Of a stretch of DNA of 64,000 nucleotides, positions 26,785 through 38,007 are shown one piece after another. The DNA is from Helopsaltes ochotensis. Lineage: Eukaryota; Chordata; Aves; Passeriformes; Locustellidae. Both the position numbers and the translations under genes were made by a program. The notes beneath the pieces were generated by a model. That model saw nothing but the letters and a program-made list of their open reading frames with translations. It had not been told where the DNA came from and did not search any database. Location of the stretch: positions 40,606-104,605 of the forward strand of contig VXBM01001898.1 in NCBI GenBank assembly GCA_013400155.1, read 5' to 3'. Numbering within the stretch: position 1 is the first letter of the stretch; each line of letters opens with the position of its first letter.

Positions 26785-29700
26785 GAAGGATAGCATTGTG
26801 AGTGACAGCTTCCAGCAGATTGGAGGCATCAGAGGGATGTATGGAGGGGGAAGGCCATGGAGTTGAAGGAATCACATATTATTTTTATGGGAAGATTCCA
26901 TGCTCATGGGTAGCAGGCTACAATCTCACACTCTGAGAAAAGGCAACATCCGGGCTCCCAAAAATGACTGTGCTAGTTGGCTTGGTGCAGTGACTAAAAT
27001 GTGAAGGAATCTTGACTTTTCTTTGATGACTAAGAAGAATCCTAAAAGCAGTTTCAATTTTGAATTTAAATTCTTCAATAACAGAAAACCAGAAAATATC
27101 TTGCTTGTAAGAACAAAAACCACCCAACCACAATACCTAGTTTGACCCATTTAGTTTGATAGTGCTGAGTTTTACAATCTATAGATATTGTAACCCAGGG
27201 AAAAAGTATTCTATTAGACAGAAACAAGCTATTAATCTATACACAGCAAGGGAAAGTAATTGCAAAAGAAGACAGTGAAGGAAATTAAATGGATCGTGGA
27301 ATACGAGCTGCCAAAATTAGGCAGAAATAAAAAGAAAAACTTCAATTTCCTCAAATAAAAGAGGAGAAGTCACAAAAGGTACTTTTATAAGCAATTAAAA
27401 TCTTTCATGAGAGGGAAGAACAGGTGCACAGATATGACAGTTCATGGTGTTTCAGGGTGAATGAAAGTACTGGCTTTGTTAAATGTTAATCTCAATGTCT
27501 GAAGACCACACCCGCCATTGCTTTCAGTGCAGTCATAAGAGACCATTAACAGTGTTGAGTTTTTCTAGAGGCTAGTGCATGGTAAGGAATGTGACACACT
27601 CAACACTGTGTTTCTTAGTCCAGTTGTCTATGAGGTTGTTTTAGAAAGGAGTCCTGTTGACTGACTCAATTCTTCCTAGGATGACTTGCTTTTCAAGGTC
27701 TGGTTACTGTTTCAGGTGGTGGCACTGGGCACAGGGTACCTTTCCAGCCATCCCGTTGTTGTTTCCCCTATGGAAAGTACATGGTAAGCTGGCCTTGGTG
27801 GGTTTGTGGGAGTGGCCAGTCTGGTTATATTTCCTCCCCATATTTATATTTCAGCCTGGCTCCTTCCCTGGCCCCTTGCTCTTTCTATAGCTTGCTTTTT
27901 TCTGTTTCCTCACTCTTTCTATGGCATATTTTCATTCCCTTGGTGGAGCCTCAGTTCCTTGTAACATCAACAAACTGTGTCATTTCATCTGCTTTACCTC
28001 TGACTCGTATCACACATACCCAGAATAAATATTTTTTCTTTTCCTCATTTGAAGTAGAGCTCATTGCATTCCAGCTTTTCTCTTTGAGGTTTTCTCATTC
28101 CAGATTTCTCTTCCTCAGTGTAACTTTGAGTATTAAATATTATCAGATATTATCCATGTCTAGCTGATGCTTCATAAGCGCCTCAGTGCTCACCTTGTCA
28201 TTTCAATGTCTGGATATAATTTGAGTTTTTTTCCAGACAGATGGGTTGCTAAAATTCTCTTCTTTGCTACTACCAGAATTGTATAAAAACTTTGCTCTTT
28301 TCGGGTTTATTAACTGTTCATCTATCTTTCTTCTCATAAAACCATTCTGAAAATAACAGCAGGAAGTAAAGGCCTTGTGCCGCTCACATCTCAGTTTACT
28401 TGCAGGCTACATGCATAGGGCAAAGTCATTCCATTTACATTCTGTAGACGTTGCTTTGGAAGTAACTTTTATTTACAATTTGTTTCAGCACCTTTGCTTA
28501 TGCTTTTTAATCCAGTCCAGTTATGCTTTGAAGATTAGAAAGTATTCATTGTATTTAGCATTAAATTTGGATTTTCTAAGTGGCTATAGGACTTCCAGGA
28601 AAGCAGGGCATTACTGTCTCTGTTATTATTTGACCTGTTCCTTCTTGCATTAGCAACACTCTACTTGCATAATACGACCATTAGGCTTTTGTGGCATTTG
28701 CTGAGGAGAGTGTTGATTTATGGCACACTATTACTTTAGGAATAATTTATCAGAGAAACGGATTGCAACTGTAAATGACTAACACTAGAGAATATGCAGG
28801 TATTAAAGAAATGCTTTAATTATTTGTAATAGATAGTCAGGATACCTTTTCAGCACCTGCCTTAGTAAGTTCAGAAAGACTTCACTAGCTTGAAAGACAG
28901 CAGGGAACTATTTCATTCAGCCAAACATTCCTTGGGAAAATATGCAAAATTAATATATTTTCCCAAGCCTCTTGGGTGTAATCAGATTGTCATATCAAAA
29001 TTAAAAATGAGAATTTCCCTGAATGGCAAAACCAATCCATATCACATACTCTTTGTCCCTATTGAGCAACTATTCCGGACAGAACAAACTGATTCAAAAA
29101 ATCTTTATAGTCCCCTGTATGAAAACCTCTTCTGAATGGGGCAGACCATCAGGTTCAAAGTGTTATGTTCTTCCAGAGCCCTCAAGCATGTGTCATTTTT
29201 GTTAATGGAATTTGAAAAGATTAATTTACACTGGGTTTTGGTGGACTCCATCAGGTCATTTTTGATTTTGGTTCCTCCTCTGTTCTCTGGCCTCAATGGA
29301 ATTACACCAGGTTATACTGGATGAAGATCATGTCCTTGTAGTTTGAGAGGATTTTGGATATGAATCCTGGCTTACTGATACTTTAAAATTAACCTTTAAG
29401 TTAAATCCCAAGACTGGTGTTGGTGTGACAATTACAGCCAAATGAGCTCCATTTTCCTTTGCTGGTGAATCAGCAGGGGCTGGGTGAGGTCACCTTCTTA
29501 TGTACTAGTAGCACTCCTACTCTTGTTTTACTCTGGAAATGTTGTAATTTTCCCCTTAATTGTGACTTTCTTTATTCTATTCATATTCTTTATTATCTCT
29601 AAACTTATCTTTAACCTTTTTTGCCAGGCAGTTCCTTGCACTTGCATCTGCTTTTACCAGGCTTCAGTGAATGCAATGGGCACTGGTCTTTGCTCTGACA

Positions 29701-31703
29701 CTTGAAGAGCCTGCATGGGATGGGACATTTGAAGGAATCCACATTCACCCTGAATGTGGTCTCCCAACTAAGGGGCTTCTCCCTGGGGGTGGTTCAGAGC
29801 ATTTAGCACTGTGACGGGTGCCATGCTGTGGCTTCCACAGTGCCGGAGAAAGGTAGCCAAAACTCAGCAGGACTAGACCATGAACAACCTCGATTTGCAG
29901 CTGGCCCTGCTCTTGGCACGTGGTTACTATAGATGCCACCTGAAGTTCATTACAGCTGCTTTCTTCTTCATTCTATCCCTTCCCTTTCTCTTGCTCAACA
30001 TCTTACTCTCTTTCTTCACAATGGAAACAAATGGAAACAAAACTTTGTATTTTCACCTCAATCAACTAACGGTCAAAACTGCCATTTATTACAGTCAAGG
30101 GTCAAAGGTAATAACTACAATAGGACTGGACCCTGCTTATTTCTGACTTTTAATTCACTGGCAAAAGACAGCTGAAGTTTGAGGTTTTTTATTTTCCAAA
30201 GTCAGACTTGTGACATTGCACTTCATGTTTATGAGAAAGCAGTCTTTTGGTACTGATGCGTAATTGGTAAAGGACAATTGGTATAATTAAACCATGAAAA
30301 GAACATAAAAATGCAGCCAAAGGACATGATTTATAGGTGACCCCTCATTTGTAAAAAAAGCTTAGTTTCAAGCAGAGATGCACAAAGACAAAATCCAATC
30401 ATCCTACTAATAAATCTTTGCCCTAAAAGCTTTCCATCTGATATTTGTGCATCTGCATTTCAACCTTTAGGTCTGAAATACACTATTTTTCCTAGTTAGC
30501 TTGTTAGCTTGAGTTCTGAACAATTTACTTCATGCATTTAAATCCTTTTTCTCTGAGATATTTTTAGTGTTAGCTCTCAGTGACTAGATTGTTTTGATAG
30601 GAAAGTATTAGAATTTGTATGGATTTCAGAAAACACATTTGGCACACATCTAGCAAGCTCTTAGCATGTTTCGCACACAGGATATATACAATTTTTGCTT
30701 GTATAAAGTGAAATATATTTTGAGAAAATATAGCAGAGGACTTTATTACATCAGTTCTTGATTTAATAATGGCTAGACTAATTTTTAAAAAATAAAATTA
30801 ATAATTTCTTGGGAAGTTCTACTGCCTCAGGTAAATTCATTAGATAGTTCTCAACAGGGTTCCATTTTTCAAAAGCCTCAAACTTCATTTTCTTTAATAC
30901 TCTAATAAAAGAAAAGGTATATTCTAAAGCAGTTTTGTAATAGACTAACAATTATAAAAGCAATTTAACAGGGAAATTCACCCTAACCAGTCTGGTGATT
31001 ATTTATAAGGAGTTCTAAAAAAATTTATTTTAAGTAAATATCAAGGAAAGTTGGACAGTGCTTGTAGGTGTGCAGGGGTATTCCCTTTGATAAATGGTGA
31101 TATAATCTGAGGGGCCCTCTCTCCTAATTTTAAAGATGGTAGCTGTGCATTTTGGATATCAAGTAACACATGTACTTAATAGACAATTCATGAAAATAAA
31201 GCCCTGCATCGGAGAAGAAATGCTATGAGAAAAGTCTTGTTGCTGTTGCTGGCCATAGGAGTACAAATATATTCCTTTTTTATTGGCAAGTGGTTGGAAT
31301 CAAATTAACCTCTCTCATCATGGAGAGCAAGCCTAAGTGCATCCGCCTGTCAGATGTTCCAAGGTGGCATTTCCTAGCAACTAGAAAATGCTAATTCATG
31401 ACATTGATTAAATTTTCTGTGCTAGGCCAGGCCCCAAAACTGCCTTTTTATGCTGTGCATTTATTTCTCTATTAAGATGCAAAGAAGGGGGTTATTGCTG
31501 CAGTTCAAATGGCATAAGAGTTTGGAACATCATGGAAGTGGAATATAAGAAGGAAGAAGAGGATGCAAACGTGTTGATAGCCAGATGAAAATTTAACAAT
31601 GAAAGGAATGTTGGTGATAGGATCAGTTTCTTAAAGAATATGTGGTTTTAAAATGTAAGACGGTGCACAGTATAAATCTTCAATGCACTTAGATACACTT
31701 CAA
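26785..31703. other. Unique sequence, no gene recognised
   Basis: About 4.9 kb. The longest frame is 128 codons at 27781-28167 (+), hydrophobic and T-rich in third positions, without a family match. Overlapping frames at 28375-29324 are similar. A compact hairpin lies at 29739-29759. The interval 31220-31500 has the look of conserved non-coding sequence. No transposable element was identified. Confidence 0.45.
29739..29759. repeat. Short perfect hairpin, 9-bp stem and 3-nt loop
   Basis: Arms ccacattca and tgaatgtgg flank the loop ccc. A second pair, gcactgtg and cacagtgc, occurs at about 29807-29842. Chance hairpins of this size are not rare in 64 kb, so no function is claimed. Confidence 0.7.
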
Positions 31704-31723
31704 TACACTTCTTTAGAAGTGTA
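31704..31723. repeat. Short inverted repeat, 9-bp arms
   Basis: tacacttct and agaagtgta are separated by two T. The left arm is one of three nearby copies of a cactt-containing word. It is a small, probably chance structure. Confidence 0.55.
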
Positions 31724-33288
31724 GAATAATAAACACGTTTATAAAAAAACTAATACATAAAAACCACAATACCTTAAAAATAGCTAACAGCAACGCCCTA
31801 ATATATAAATCAGTTAAAATCATCAAGCTGTAGTAAAAATGTAAAAATATTAAGTTTACCAGCTGTGATCACAATATATGTTTCTTGAAAAGGCCCTCTA
31901 AACCAGCCTTGTGGCTCCACTGTTTTTCCACATAGGCTGGTTCTTCCAAGCTGAAACAATCCATTTGAGATTTTGGCATGTGTCGTGGTTTGGGACAGAT
32001 TTGGGAGGAAACTGTCACAGCCTGTGTCATGGTTTGACCCCAGCCAGCAATTAAGCACCCTTTGGGGCAGCCCCACCTTCTCGTCTCTGGCTGAAATCCC
32101 AAGTCACCCTGTGGCAGGGCAGGTGGGAAAGTCCAAGAGGGACGAAAGTATTAGGATAGGACTCCAAATATTTAATAGAATCCTAGGGGTTGAAATGCTA
32201 ACACACATTGCTTTTCAAATGTGACCCTGTATAGTACTGATGAAGGTTACCTGTTGGACATGTCAAGTCCCAATGAGGTCAAATTTCAATGAGGTTACCA
32301 ACATTATACCAGAAATTGAAAACCATCAATAAGAAACTAAATATTGTTTCTAAGGTTGGCGTCCTGCCTGCTGCCTTTTCCTTCAGGGAATTAACTATTT
32401 GCTGTTAACATTGCAATAACTTAGCTGTAGCTATGAGCTCTGACTGAAGCCATGAGTTGGAGGTCACAGAGAAAGGATTGTGGGTATCATGTACTAACAG
32501 TGGGAGTAGGTAACATTTCAAGAAAGCGAGATTCTGTTATGTGCAAGTGTCTCTGATGATAATAGAATTTAAAAAAGGGGGAAAGGGGGAAAGCCTTTCT
32601 TCCTCTTATAATTATGACATTGGCAAAAACCAAACCTTTCCACAAGGCTTTGGTAGGCTTTCATGGCTGTATTCTCTGGACCATGCAGCTGCTTTCATTA
32701 ACACTAAAGGAAAAAACACAGTTGCAAGGAGGGAGAGGAGGAAAGCTTTTCTAAAAGGAAATGTAGGATTTGTCCCCTCCAGCCATCTCTTGAAATGTTC
32801 TTAGCTTTGAAATTGTGTACACATCAGAGGCTGTTAGTTACACTTAAATAAAATCATAGGTCAGTGACTTGGCAGAATTCAAGTATTATTTTGCCTCAAT
32901 GTGTGTTACAGATTCAGAAGTGTCCTTTTATTTATTTTAAGCACTTTGTAGTTTTAATCTTAAGATGCAGATAAGTAATTTAAATAATGCATCATATCTT
33001 TAGCAGAAATAATTATTCTGCTTTATCTTCATTTACATTGTAGCTGATCGGTCAATGGCTTTACCCTACAGAAAATTCATACTACCATCCTCCTGGGCCC
33101 AGCTTCCTTTGGCTGCAGTCAGTCAGTTTTCAGAGTGGCTCCTTTTTCTGGGAAATCTTGAACAAGGCTGAGCAGTGCAATGTATAAAGCCTCATGAAGA
33201 TTTTCTTACATTGCTGTAAGTATATGATTATATTTATCTACATATATATGTGGTGACTTCAGCCTGGTTTTTTATCAGTGAGCATCTA
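31724..33288. other. Mostly unique sequence with one LTR-end fragment
   Basis: About 1.6 kb. Apart from the LTR terminus at 32025 there is nothing I recognise. Frames of 77-88 codons overlap the LTR fragment on both strands and are not credible genes. A direct repeat of caatgaggt occurs near 32270-32295. Confidence 0.4.
32025..32060 (-). mobile_element. Fragment of LTR terminus, same family as copies 1 and 2
   Basis: tgtcatggtttgaccccagc and the following agcaattaagcacc match the same terminus as copy 1 (281 onward), but similarity stops after about 36 bp. A related word, tgtcgtggtttggg, occurs 44 bp upstream at 31981. Either this is a remnant of a decayed LTR, or another LTR family that shares this end. 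Strand follows the orientation argument used for copy 1. Confidence 0.5.
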
Positions 33289-33680
33289 TTGATCCCTGGG
33301 ATGCACCCCTAGTGACTAGCCCTCAGCTAATACTTCAAGATGAACAATATCTCCTGCTCCCCATGTCATGTCAACCACCTCCTCACAAAAGAATACGAGG
33401 TTGGTAGTATGTGATCTCCCCTTTACAAATATCTGCTGCTTATTCCAAAAAGCCTTCTTGTCTTATGTTTGGAAATGGCTTTCAGTATTGTGTGGTTTAC
33501 TGCTTTCCCAAATGTTAAGGTAAGGAAAATCAGTCTATAGATCCTTGGTCTTCGTCTTTGCCCTTGAAAAAAGGAATGACGTTGTTTAGTTCTGGTCCTC
33601 CGGAATTTGCCTTGATCACCATGACCTTTCCAAGACCATAGATACCATCCTCCCAATGACATCAGCTAACTCACATTTTC
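33289..33680 (-). mobile_element. Degraded CR1 LINE, antisense RT fragment
   Basis: Block order matches antisense CR1 RT. At 33290-33330 is a ccctgggatgcacccctagt block. At about 33340-33370 comes a worn form of the motif A region, then ccttcttgtcttatg, then gatccttggtcttcg and cccttgaaaaaaggaatgac (33560-33579), and then ccatgacctttccaagacc. An internal deletion and many substitutions remove any coding capacity. More diverged than the copy at 15.1-15.6 kb, so probably older. Confidence 0.7.
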
Positions 33681-34151
33681 TCTAGTCTTCCTTTTGCTGT
33701 TGTAGAAACTTTCCTTGCCACCCTTCATACTGCTGGATTTTGTTCTAGATGAACTTCAGCTTTCCTTATTCGTTTAAATTAGCTCAACTGTTCTTTATTG
33801 TGTGTTTAAGCTTATCTTAAGCTTTCTTTTGCTTTAGTGCTTTCATTTTAATTGTCATAATTAAAGATTTAAAAGGTAGTTACTTTAATTCACTTCACAC
33901 CACTGCTTGGCTTAAAGAAAAAAACTGCATAAGGTAGTTCAAGATGTGCTTTTACTGAACTCCTCTGAATGTCGATTCTCTTCCAACTCATGTCTATTTT
34001 ATAACTGATAATGCTGGTATCTGAACCAAGGGAAGACATCAAGGGCTTAACTGTGCTTGTGATCACTCTGAATTCTAATCTGTGTTTCTCTTGATCTCAG
34101 CAGTGTGCTTCTTTTATTGCAGTAAGATGTGACCAGAACATTCCTGGCCTT

Positions 34152-34153
<2 letters not shown>
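33681..34153. other. Unique AT-rich sequence
   Basis: Nothing recognised between the CR1 remnant and the T82 tract. Confidence 0.45.

Positions 34154-34235
<82 letters not shown>
34154..34235. repeat. T82 homopolymer
   Basis: An uninterrupted run of 82 T. If it is the poly(A) tail of a minus-strand retrocopy, the copy body should lie just to the right (34236 onward), but I recognise no gene or SINE there and no flanking duplication. It may be an expanded mononucleotide tract. Poly-F and poly-K frames here are artefacts of the run. Confidence 0.95.
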
Positions 34236-34239
<4 letters not shown>

Positions 34240-37200
34240 GGTAATCTTATGCCACACATTTCATTTTTACTTTATATTTATCTTGAATTCTCTGTGCGTG
34301 TGAACACATTAATTACACAGGGACCTGAATTCATGCATACAGTGATCTAGTGCATTGTCCAGTGGAGGCAGTTGAGGATATTACCTTGAATTGTTCCTGA
34401 AAGAGAGGAGACATTCGATTGTTTTCTGTCTTAAAGTGTAGATTTTATGTTGAGCTGTGAACTCTACAAATGCAAGAACCAAATGGCATTAAAATAGGGG
34501 ATGCAGTATGCAAACTGCAGAGCATTTGAATGTTCTCTCCACTTCCATGGGGAGCTGGGGAAAATTATAATCCTTATGGAAAAAGAGAAACATGCTCTCA
34601 GGGCTCTTCATATGATGTAGTGTGCACAGCTGTGTTCATTTGGACTCTGAATGTAGCAGATTTCACCACACTTGCTCATTCTGTGTAGCTCTTACAGGAC
34701 TAGGACCATTCATGTCAAATACTTTCTCCATTTGTGTGCACTTATCTCTTTTCACATTAGAGAATGTCACTTGTCAGCTTACCTTGAGAAGGGAACTTCA
34801 TGTGACAGCTAAAGACAAGCCACATTTACCTGAGCAAAATGCTTAAAAGCGATCATTTAGTGTGGAGCATCTCTATCATGCTTTGAAGACAGGAGCTGCA
34901 CTCAATTTTGAATGGGACAGAGTGGTGGTGATCTGTTACACAAAGGGTACTGGATCTCCACAGATAGGCTCAGGATATCGCATGCCATGAGTATCACCTA
35001 AAGAGCATGTGCAGGCAGAAACAATTCGGCTCAAACCCCTTAAATCCAAGGGGCTGAAAGTGCTTCACCCTTGTGTCTCCTGTGAGTGAAGTTCACTGTT
35101 GAAGTAAAGAGAAGAAACTGAAGTTTTCTTTATCCTGTTTCTGTCCCACATATCAAACTGTTTCCTCAAACAAAACTAAGGGTGAAAATTTTTCTTAAAG
35201 CATGAACAATTATCAACGTATTCACACACCAGCAAGTTTTATATCTCATTATATTCTGTGTTTAACTCTGTATTTTAATTATAGATGAAGCCCTGATTCT
35301 CTTTAGTTCTAGTGAGTTTCTGAATACCTGTCTGATTCTAAAATTTACTGTTTCTAAAATATTATGTCAGCTCCTGCTAAAGTTCTGTGATGTTGTGTAG
35401 GAGTGGAATACAACAAAAGCACAAAGCACTTTAAACAGTGGAAGAGAATTGAAAGAGACTCACTGGCACTGCCATTAAGATTAAAATTTCATAGCTGTGA
35501 TGGCTGGCATAATCAATCTCTAAATTCATTTTAACCCTTAACCTCTCCAACCTTGACATAAATCTTAACAAATAATTCTGTATTTTCAGAATGATTCTCA
35601 GAGGACCTAGAATCATCTACTTAAAATTCAATACAGCCACAGAATACATATATTTATTAGTTCCATAACTAATCCAGTTTATATTAAATTCTCAAACAAC
35701 AATTCGGTCTCTGGATATTTTCCTTTTTTTTTTTAATATTGAACAAAACTAGGCTTGCATAAGCCAAACAAAATAGCAATGATTTTTCATCACATCTGAA
35801 ATAAACATTAGTAAGTTAGGAAATCTAGAGGACTTTAAGGTTCTTGGAGGTTCACTTGGAAAGAACTTGGAAAATTTCCGAGACACCTGGAGCTTCATGA
35901 TAATTTTTGTTTCTTAAAGAAAATAAAAGGAACCAGATCTTCAAAAATTAAGTCAGTGGAGCCGTATAGATGACGGCTTGCTGATATACTTTCAAGGAAC
36001 GTCCAGTTAGATGGTCTTTTTCAATGTTTAAAGATAGAGTTATACAAAGAGAGTTGAGCAACCCATATGTCATCTTTAGTCTGCTACAGTTCTACTCAGA
36101 AAGATAAAGCAACCCAAAAGAGTGAAAATCCAGTGGTAGTCTGAATGCAGTGAAATGCTGTCAGTGAAACACAGTGATCTGCTCCAAGGTTAGCTCATTT
36201 GGCTTGGATGCAGGGAGATTATTTATTTCCTTTGATCCTTTGAAGTACATTGGGCATAGTAAACACAGCTGTGGGGAGAAGCCTGTGCTGCAAGAAGCTG
36301 TGGTGTCTGGGGACCTCAGTGCCTCCCTGCCCTGCCTCCCTGCTCTCCACACTTTGCCTAAGGCTGTGGTGGTTGGAATCCTTCCTGCTGTGCTTCAGGG
36401 CCAGCTTGCACAGCTGTGGAGATGATCTCTGTCCTTTGCAGGGTTTCCAGCTAATGCTCGCTGAGCTCTCTCCATCACACATCCTGTATGGGGTCATCAG
36501 TTCCTCCCACATCTCTCCTGAGCATCTAGATCTTCTGTGCTGGATGCTTATCCTTGCAAGGGGTCTTCAAACCACTCCAAGGAGAACATCCCGCCCAAAC
36601 CCTCAGACAGCTGACTGCTGGGATCCGGGGACAGCTTAGTGGTCATGGAAGTGAGGGCAGCCCCTGTCCCACAGGGGATGAGGGAAGAAGCTCCCTGAAG
36701 ATCTGTGGGGGGTCTGCCACCATGTCTGTAGGATTTGCTTCCTGATGAGCTAAAAGAGGGACAGGCTGGACAAAGTCCTAAGTATAAATTTGAGCTAACA
36801 CTGCCTTATATACATATCCCACATACTCCTGGTGGTTTAGCTGTTTGCAATGACAAAAATGGATGTGTAGCATGAAGAGGACTGAAGTGAATATATGTTT
36901 ATATATTCCATATAAAATTCAAGACCAGAACCTGTTTTGTTTTACAAAACAATCTCTCTCAGAGAGAAGGCATGAGTCCCTAAGTTAGGAGAATGAACCA
37001 GGGTCATTGGAACATCCAGGAACACATTGCTGAACTACTTCACTCCTCGTCTGACACTCAGAGTGAAGCTAGCGATAATACAAAGCAATATTTCAAAGCA
37101 AGGCCCATTTCTTCCTTGTGAGCTACCTTTGCAGATGCACACGTTAGAATTCATCCAGTCTCTTTATTCCAGCTAGAGATGTCCACTTAAAGGCTGCTCT

Positions 37201-37918
37201 TGTTTCCTAAGGTCCTAGTGAAAAGGGTCTTTCTGCTCCAAATTGTTCTCTTTTCATGACACAGTGCCAGGGATAAAACCCACCAAATAAACCATAAAGG
37301 TAAGCCTAAAGGAGCTTTCTGAAGTGCAGCAAGTCCAAGGGAGCATCAGCAACAAGCAGTATCACTTATATTGGCAGTGAGATTCAGAATGTCAATACTT
37401 TCAGAAAGATTCCCCTTGCATGGATAATTAATTCCTACGAGGATCACTTCTGCAAATGGCATATGCTCTGCCGTCTTTGACTGCAGCCCTAATTGTTGGG
37501 CTCTCTGACTGGAAGACTGACTGGGCTGGGCTCAGCTTATGGCATGGCTTTCCTGGTGAGCAGCTGTTTCCAGCAAGGCCTCAGTCTCCATGGGCCATTG
37601 CAAATAAGAAAATGAACACCATACAAATATATAATCTGTTGCTGACATATATAAGGTGTGCTGCTACTCCTGATTAAACACTTGTGCCACCAAGTAGGAG
37701 GTTAAAGACAGAAGTGATGAGGGAACAGGTCCATGAGAAAATGTCTTTGCAAATATTGTCACCTGTAAGAGCAGGCTTTCCACATGAAAGTTTATTTTAA
37801 ACATGGGAAAGCATTTTCCCCTGCTGTAATTTTACTATTTTCTAGCTAGCTTTTTACAGTTAGGAAACCCAGCTTGTAGTAATGTGGAAAATCTCCCTTT
37901 TTACTTACAAAACTATGC
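34236..37918. other. Unique interval with one GC-richer patch
   Basis: About 3.7 kb. Most is AT-rich and featureless. 36230-36750 is clearly richer in G+C and carries overlapping frames of 129 codons (36250-36639, +) and 97 codons (36219-36512, -). The translations are rich in P, S, C and L but match no family I know. It could be an unrecognised repeat or a non-coding transcript exon. Confidence 0.4.
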
Positions 37919-38007
37919 TTTTTTCCGTTTTTTATTTTTTCTTTTTCTCTTTTTCTCTCTTTTCTTTTTTTTTTTTTTTTTTTTTTCTTTTTTTCTTTTT
38001 TTTTTTA
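37919..38007. repeat. T-rich low-complexity tract
   Basis: About 89 bp of T with scattered C and occasional G and A. It includes a pure T22 run at 37965-37986. It yields a meaningless poly-Phe/Leu frame. Confidence 0.9.

Noticed and set aside
34047..34350. Poly-Lys and poly-Phe open frames
   Set aside because: Translation of the T82 run on each strand.
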